In this document: positions 22,999 through 26,235 of the stretch, in pieces
Layout: each line of letters opens with the position of its first letter
Position numbering within the stretch: the stretch's first letter is position 1
Assembly: GCA_045648145.1 (NCBI GenBank)
Contig: JAZRNK010000122.1
Coordinates: forward strand, 1-26,235
Direction: 5' to 3'
DNA length: 26,235 nucleotides
Origin: UMGS172 sp045648145
Lineage (GTDB): Bacteria; Bacillota; Clostridia; Oscillospirales; Acutalibacteraceae
Program-made: the position numbers and the translations under genes
The notes under the pieces: model-generated
The model's database searches: none
Seen by the model: the letters and a program-made list of their open reading frames with translations, nothing else
Told to the model about the DNA's origin: nothing

Positions 22999-23181
22999 TT
23001 ACTGTTCGTGATTATAGTTATAGTCACACATAATTTTTTCGGCGGCACTGCGAAGCTCTTCATCGCTATTAATCATACCTGCACTCTGCAGAACGGTTTC
23101 CTGCACAAAGGGTGGCAAACCCTCAAAAAAATTACTTTCTCTTACATCGTATGCTTTATTTTGGTCGTTTGACGGTGTCAT
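22999..23181 (-). CDS. Small hypothetical protein (60 aa)
   Basis: A 60-residue acidic, non-membrane protein (MTPSNDQNKAYDVRESNFFE...) with no signal or cysteine cluster; the single Cys is near the C-terminus. The centre, FEGLPPFVQETVLQSAG followed by a helix SDEELRSAAEKIM, suggests a compact helical fold. I infer it is real from a very strong ribosome site, GGGGAGGTGA, 5-6 bases before ATG 23181, and a terminator just after the stop. It lies 96 bases downstream of the SufB-like gene and past its terminator. No separate promoter is evident, so readthrough from the suf unit is possible. No function can be assigned. Confidence 0.7.
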   Translation of the reverse strand: MTPSNDQNKAYDVRESNFFEGLPPFVQETVLQSAGMINSDEELRSAAEKIMCDYNYNHEQ

Positions 23182-23232
23182 TCGGTCACCTCCCCTTTTT
23201 CAATATTATTTCGCAATTTTTGATATTTATTA

Positions 23233-23264
23233 TAAAAAAATCCCCGACAGAAACTGTCGGGGAT
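23233..23264 (-). terminator. terminator after the SufC/SufB-like unit
   Basis: An 11-bp perfect stem (ATCCCCGACAG at 23240-23250 with CTGTCGGGGAT at 23254-23264) closes AAA. A run of seven T follows on the minus strand. Confidence 0.88.
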
Positions 23265-23277
23265 AAATTTTAAAAAA

Positions 23278-24201
23278 TTATCTTAAAAATCCGTTTACTA
23301 TCTGTTCTTCAGCTTCTGCCTCGCTTAAGCCTAAGGTCATAAGCTTGGTCAACTGCTCGCCTGCAATTTTACCGATAGCCGCCTCGTGAATAAGACTTGC
23401 TTCTACGTGGTTAGCATTAACCTTGGGCACCGCGCTTACGGTTGCATCATCCATAACAATAGCATCGCACTCGGTATGTCCGTTACAACGGTTATTACCG
23501 TTAATATTGGAAATAAAAAGTTGATGCGAATTGTCCTTTGCAACCGAACGGGAAACAACGTGCGCCGCTGACTCTTCACCGTCAAGGTCAACCGAAAAAT
23601 CGGTTGTGGCTGACTGCTTGCCGTGTGTCATAATTTTCTCACGGATAACGAGCGTTGCTTTGCTTTTAAGCTTTGCGGTGGTGGTACGGTAGGTAGAATC
23701 AACACCCTTAATCTGACAGGTCTCCATCTCCATATAACCGCCCTCGTCGATATTAACGACAGTGGTTGGATTCATAATCCTTTCGCCGTTACCGTCACCC
23801 GAGCCGTAATGCTTTTCGACATACTTAACCCTAGCGTTTTTACCAACATAAAAGGCATGAATACCGTCGTGTTCAGATTTTTCACCACCGTCATTATGAA
23901 TACCGCAACCGGCAACTATAACAACGTCAGCGTTATCACCAATATAAAAATCGTTGTAAACCATTTCGTTCAAGCCAGACTCTGAAAGTAAAACAGGAAT
24001 ATGAACACTCTCGTTTTTAGTGTTGGGCTTTATAATAATATCAATACCGGGTTTGTCGGTTTTGGTTACTATATCGATATTAGAGGTGGTATTTCTTGCT
24101 GCTGACTGTCCGTTAGCGCGAATATTATATGCGCCCGAAGGTACTTCGTGCAGATCAGCCACCTGCTCTAACAACTGTTTTTGTATACTATCAAGTGCCA
24201 A
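23278..24201 (-). CDS. SufB/SufD-family Fe-S assembly scaffold (short, SMS-like)
   Basis: A 307-residue SufB/SufD-core protein, shorter than SufB (about 470) and SufD (about 420), with little N-terminal extension. It is mostly beta-helix, as in the family. The end has the region with cluster-related residues: CNGHTEC (Cys239, Cys245) and ASLIHEAAIGKI (His272, Glu273), matching the conserved HEA of SufB and SufD. It should form the Fe-S scaffold with the neighbouring SufC-like ATPase. TTG 24201 follows AAGGAGG. It lies 12 bases after sufC. Only this one SufB-like subunit and no SufS, SufU or SufD gene is seen nearby, which resembles the minimal SMS arrangement. Confidence 0.88.
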   Translation of the reverse strand: MALDSIQKQLLEQVADLHEVPSGAYNIRANGQSAARNTTSNIDIVTKTDKPGIDIIIKPNTKNESVHIPVLLSESGLNEMVYNDFYIGDNADVVIVAGCGIHNDGGEKSEHDGIHAFYVGKNARVKYVEKHYGSGDGNGERIMNPTTVVNIDEGGYMEMETCQIKGVDSTYRTTTAKLKSKATLVIREKIMTHGKQSATTDFSVDLDGEESAAHVVSRSVAKDNSHQLFISNINGNNRCNGHTECDAIVMDDATVSAVPKVNANHVEASLIHEAAIGKIAGEQLTKLMTLGLSEAEAEEQIVNGFLR

Positions 24202-24213
24202 GACTACCCCTCC

Positions 24214-24933
24214 TTAAAGTTTTTCGGTCAACACAGAACAAGCCGATGCGGTTAAAAGCCCCGGCAAAATATCCTGTTTATTGCCGTCATCACGAATTTT
24301 ACCGTCGGCAATAACAATTATACGGTCGGCAATATTCAAAATTCGTTCCTGATGAGAAATTATAAGAATAGAGCCGTTAATTTTTTCGTGCATTTTTTCA
24401 AAAACGGTAATAAGGTTACCAAAGCTCCAAAGGTCGATGCCTGCTTCCGGCTCGTCAAAGACGGTAAGCGGTGTACTACGAACCATTGCCATAGCAATTT
24501 CAATTCTTTTAAGCTCTCCTCCCGAAAGACTTGCATTAACCTCACGGTTAATGTATTCCCTCGCGCAAAGACCAACCTCCGATAAATAGTTACAAGCATC
24601 AGAAACGCTTAAATCTCTGCCGCTGGCAAGTGTTATCAAATCCTTAACCGTAATGCCTTTAAACCTTACAGGTTGCTGAAAGGCATAGGTAATGCCCAAC
24701 CTTGCTCGGTCGGTTATAGACATATTGGTTATATCCTTACCGTTAAAAAGAATTTGTCCCTGTGTGGGCTGATATATACCTGCAATAAGCTTGGCAAGTG
24801 TCGACTTACCACCGCCGTTAGGACCGGTAAAGGCGACGAACTTTTCATCTATTTTAAGGCTTACGTTATCAATAATATCCTTTTTTATTCCGTCGGCTTC
24901 AGCCGTAAATGAAACATTCCTTAACTCTAACAT
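24214..24933 (-). CDS. sufC: SufC-like ABC ATPase of Fe-S cluster assembly
   Basis: A soluble 239-residue ABC ATPase that should bind the SufB-like scaffold and drive its conformational change. Motifs in order are Walker A GPNGGGKST (37-45, Lys43), Q-loop YAFQQP, signature LSGGELKR (136-143), Walker B LTVFDEPEAGID (156-167) and the H-loop ISHQ (His194). ATG 24933 follows GGAGG and gives MLELRNVSF. The longer frame to 24972 starts only upstream of this ribosome site, about 2 bases beyond the predicted transcription start at the -10 box. It is followed by the SufB-like gene and no desulfurase, so annotation as SufC rests on that partner and on the motif set. Confidence 0.9.
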   Translation of the reverse strand: MLELRNVSFTAEADGIKKDIIDNVSLKIDEKFVAFTGPNGGGKSTLAKLIAGIYQPTQGQILFNGKDITNMSITDRARLGITYAFQQPVRFKGITVKDLITLASGRDLSVSDACNYLSEVGLCAREYINREVNASLSGGELKRIEIAMAMVRSTPLTVFDEPEAGIDLWSFGNLITVFEKMHEKINGSILIISHQERILNIADRIIVIADGKIRDDGNKQDILPGLLTASACSVLTEKL

Positions 24934-24963
24934 GAGTTCCTCCAAACATCGAAATACACATAT

Positions 24964-24991
24964 ATTATACATTATTTTAATTATTTGACAA
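24964..24991 (-). promoter_or_regulatory. promoter of the SufC/SufB-like unit
   Basis: Reading the minus strand, TTGTCA (24991-24986), 16 bases and TATAAT (24969-24964). I see no clear IscR/Rrf2-like palindrome overlapping it. Confidence 0.75.
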
Positions 24992-25075
24992 GTCTGTTTT
25001 TACGAAACTTTTATATATATTATATTTAATTCGATATAACGCTTAATCGAAAACCGGCACACACTTAATTTTTTG

Positions 25076-25104
25076 TTGAAAGTATCTTAAAAAAGAGTTA
25101 TAAT
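25076..25104 (+). promoter_or_regulatory. promoter of trmB and the carboxypeptidase gene
   Basis: TTGAAA (25076-25081), 17 bases and TATAAT (25099-25104). It is divergent from the suf promoter; about 85 AT-rich bases separate the two. Confidence 0.85.
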
Positions 25105-25138
25105 ATTCTTGTTAATTATTTTTTAGATGGTGAACTAT

Positions 25139-25816
25139 ATGCGAATGAAAAAATTACGCCACCTTGACGAAAGAATTGCGGCGTGTGAAGATATTCTGAT
25201 TTCTGCTGTGAGCGATGAACTGAACTTTCAAAAAGCCGCCAACAGTAAGGACTATATTGATACTGCTGCTTGGTTTAATAACGACAATCCAATTTATTTA
25301 GAAATCGGTTGCGGCAAAGGTCAATTTGCCTGTACGTTTGCATTGCAAAACCCCGACATTAACGTTATTGCGGTTGAGAAAAACAGTAACGTTATTGTTC
25401 AGGCTTGTGAAAAGGCTAAAGAGTTAAACATTCCTAACCTACGCTTTTTAAAATGCGGCGCAGAGTATTTAACAAGATTTTTGAAACCAAAATCGGTAGG
25501 CAGAATTTTTCTCAACTTCTCCTGCCCCTACCCCAAAAACAGCTACGCAAGTCACCGTCTTACCAGCCCTACGTTTTTAAAGCTTTATAAAGAGCTCTTA
25601 TGTGACGGGGCTGAAATTCACCAAAAAACCGACAACCAAAAGCTTTTCGAGTTCTCACTTGAGCAGTTATCCGATTACGGCTTCACTCTTAAAAATATTT
25701 CACTCGATTTACACAACAGCGATTTTGAGGATAACATAGTAACCGAATACGAACAAAAATTTGTATCCTTAGGATTGCCTATTTTTAGACTTGAAGCATT
25801 TTTGAAAAAAGACTGA
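25139..25816 (+). CDS. trmB: tRNA (guanine-N7)-methyltransferase
   Basis: Methylates G46 in the variable loop of tRNA using S-adenosylmethionine. The 225-residue enzyme has a Rossmann-type SAM motif LEIGCGKGQF (54-63) and an acidic VEKN at strand 2. The C-terminal motifs HQKTDNQKLFEFS and VTEYEQKF are typical of TrmB. The usual NFSDPWPK block reads NFSCPYPK, with Cys129 in place of the conserved Asp. ATG 25139 (MRMKKLRHLDERI) follows GGTGA by 5-6 bases and matches the common TrmB N-terminus. An upstream ATG at 25127 lacks a ribosome site. The partial carboxypeptidase follows after 16 bases. The identity is secure; the Asp change is the odd point. Confidence 0.93.
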   Translation: MRMKKLRHLDERIAACEDILISAVSDELNFQKAANSKDYIDTAAWFNNDNPIYLEIGCGKGQFACTFALQNPDINVIAVEKNSNVIVQACEKAKELNIPNLRFLKCGAEYLTRFLKPKSVGRIFLNFSCPYPKNSYASHRLTSPTFLKLYKELLCDGAEIHQKTDNQKLFEFSLEQLSDYGFTLKNISLDLHNSDFEDNIVTEYEQKFVSLGLPIFRLEAFLKKD

Positions 25817-25832
25817 TTTTAAGGGGTGCGAT

Positions 25833-26235
25833 ATGCCTGATTATAATCACAAATACGGCGATTTTTTCGAATCATACGGTAACACAGACCGTCGACGCAA
25901 TGCAAAACCGCCGAAAAAGCGTAAAAGAAAACTCAAAAAAAGCGTTAAAGTACTTTTTTTGCTTATAACCTTTACACTTATTGCTGTTTTACTTGCCAAT
26001 TGCTTTTTAGGTGACGGCGAAAAGAATGATAGCACCTCAAACAACAGTCCTTTCATTGAGACCGTTAACAGCAACACCTCGTCAACGGTTGAAACGCTCG
26101 AATTTCCACGCGCCAAGGCCACCGACAAAACAGTTATATTGGATAGCAAAATCGATGCGCAAAATGCCATACTAATCGACCTTTCAAACAATACAGTATT
26201 AGCTCAAAAGAACTCAAACGATATTATCTACCCTG
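25833..26235 (+). CDS. D-alanyl-D-alanine carboxypeptidase family protein (partial, 3' end outside window)
   Basis: The open frame runs 134 codons to the window end. It begins MPDYNHKYGDFFESYGNTDR, continues with a very basic stretch (RRRNAKPPKKRKRKLKKSVK) and one membrane helix (about 40-58, LFLLITFTLIAVLLANCFL). A Ser/Thr/Asn-rich linker leads to AILIDLSNNTVLAQKNS-like sequence. This matches the strand pair before the SxxK motif in S11 carboxypeptidases (compare ALLINMDTEDILYSKN in the gene at 5658); the window ends right at the expected YPAS. Unlike that gene, it has a long basic cytoplasmic tail and is probably a signal-anchored enzyme. ATG 25833 follows AAGGGGTG (25821-25828). It is co-transcribed with trmB. 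Confidence 0.78.
   Translation, partial: MPDYNHKYGDFFESYGNTDRRRNAKPPKKRKRKLKKSVKVLFLLITFTLIAVLLANCFLGDGEKNDSTSNNSPFIETVNSNTSSTVETLEFPRAKATDKTVILDSKIDAQNAILIDLSNNTVLAQKNSNDIIYP

Noticed and set aside
25847..26191. Reading frame on the minus strand at the window end
   Set aside because: The plus strand encodes a recognisable carboxypeptidase N-terminus with a good ribosome site; the minus frame is its shadow.

Overview
The window looks like a chromosomal segment of a low-to-moderate GC Firmicute of class Clostridia, probably an Oscillospirales/Ruminococcaceae-type gut anaerobe. The reasons are the DnaD plus DnaI/DnaC-type helicase-loader pair, a clostridial glutamate dehydrogenase, strong AGGAGG-type ribosome sites, near-consensus sigma-A promoters with 16-18 bp spacers in front of most units, and small Firmicute-type proteins. 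Genus is not resolved. I see no phage genes, insertion sequences, CRISPR array, rRNA or tRNA.

Layout. 1-717 (minus): rplM-rpsI ribosomal operon, cut at the window start. 963-2887 (plus): DnaD-like protein and helicase loader. 3010-3378 (plus): minimal DtxR/MntR-type metalloregulator. 3416-5538 (minus): degenerate calcineurin-like phosphoesterase plus GH16 lipoprotein. 5658-7994 (plus): D,D-carboxypeptidase and RluA-type pseudouridine synthase. 8033-9197 (minus): HAD phosphatase and dCMP deaminase. 9442-9630 (plus): rpmB. 9667-13169 (minus): glgB of the eukaryote-like type, an exported beta-rich protein and a SemiSWEET/PQ-loop-like small membrane protein. 13341-14693 (minus): gdhA. 15133-15738 (plus): membrane-anchored HTH/zinc-ribbon regulator. 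15772-21513 (minus): envelope cluster with a three-module glycosyltransferase/GtrA/phosphodiester-glycosidase fusion, an anchored extracellular protein, PAP2 phosphatase, lipid kinase and alpha/beta hydrolase. 21874-22962 (plus): serC behind a long structured leader. 22999-24933 (minus): two-gene SufC/SufB-like Fe-S unit and a 60-residue protein. 25139-end (plus): trmB and a second, truncated D,D-carboxypeptidase.

How the genes work together. Most units are housekeeping. Two accessory groups stand out. The envelope cluster (15772-21513) joins in one transcription unit what is needed to load a sugar on a polyprenyl-phosphate, move it across the membrane, cleave a sugar-phosphodiester outside, and recycle phospholipid or polyprenyl-phosphate. 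The SufC/SufB pair has no desulfurase, SufU or SufD partner next to it and resembles the ancestral-type minimal SUF-like (SMS) arrangement. The serC leader, with four predicted hairpins in about 170 nt, is the best candidate for an undescribed cis-regulatory RNA. Starts differ from the longest open frame in many genes and were chosen from ribosome-site spacing and promoter position.
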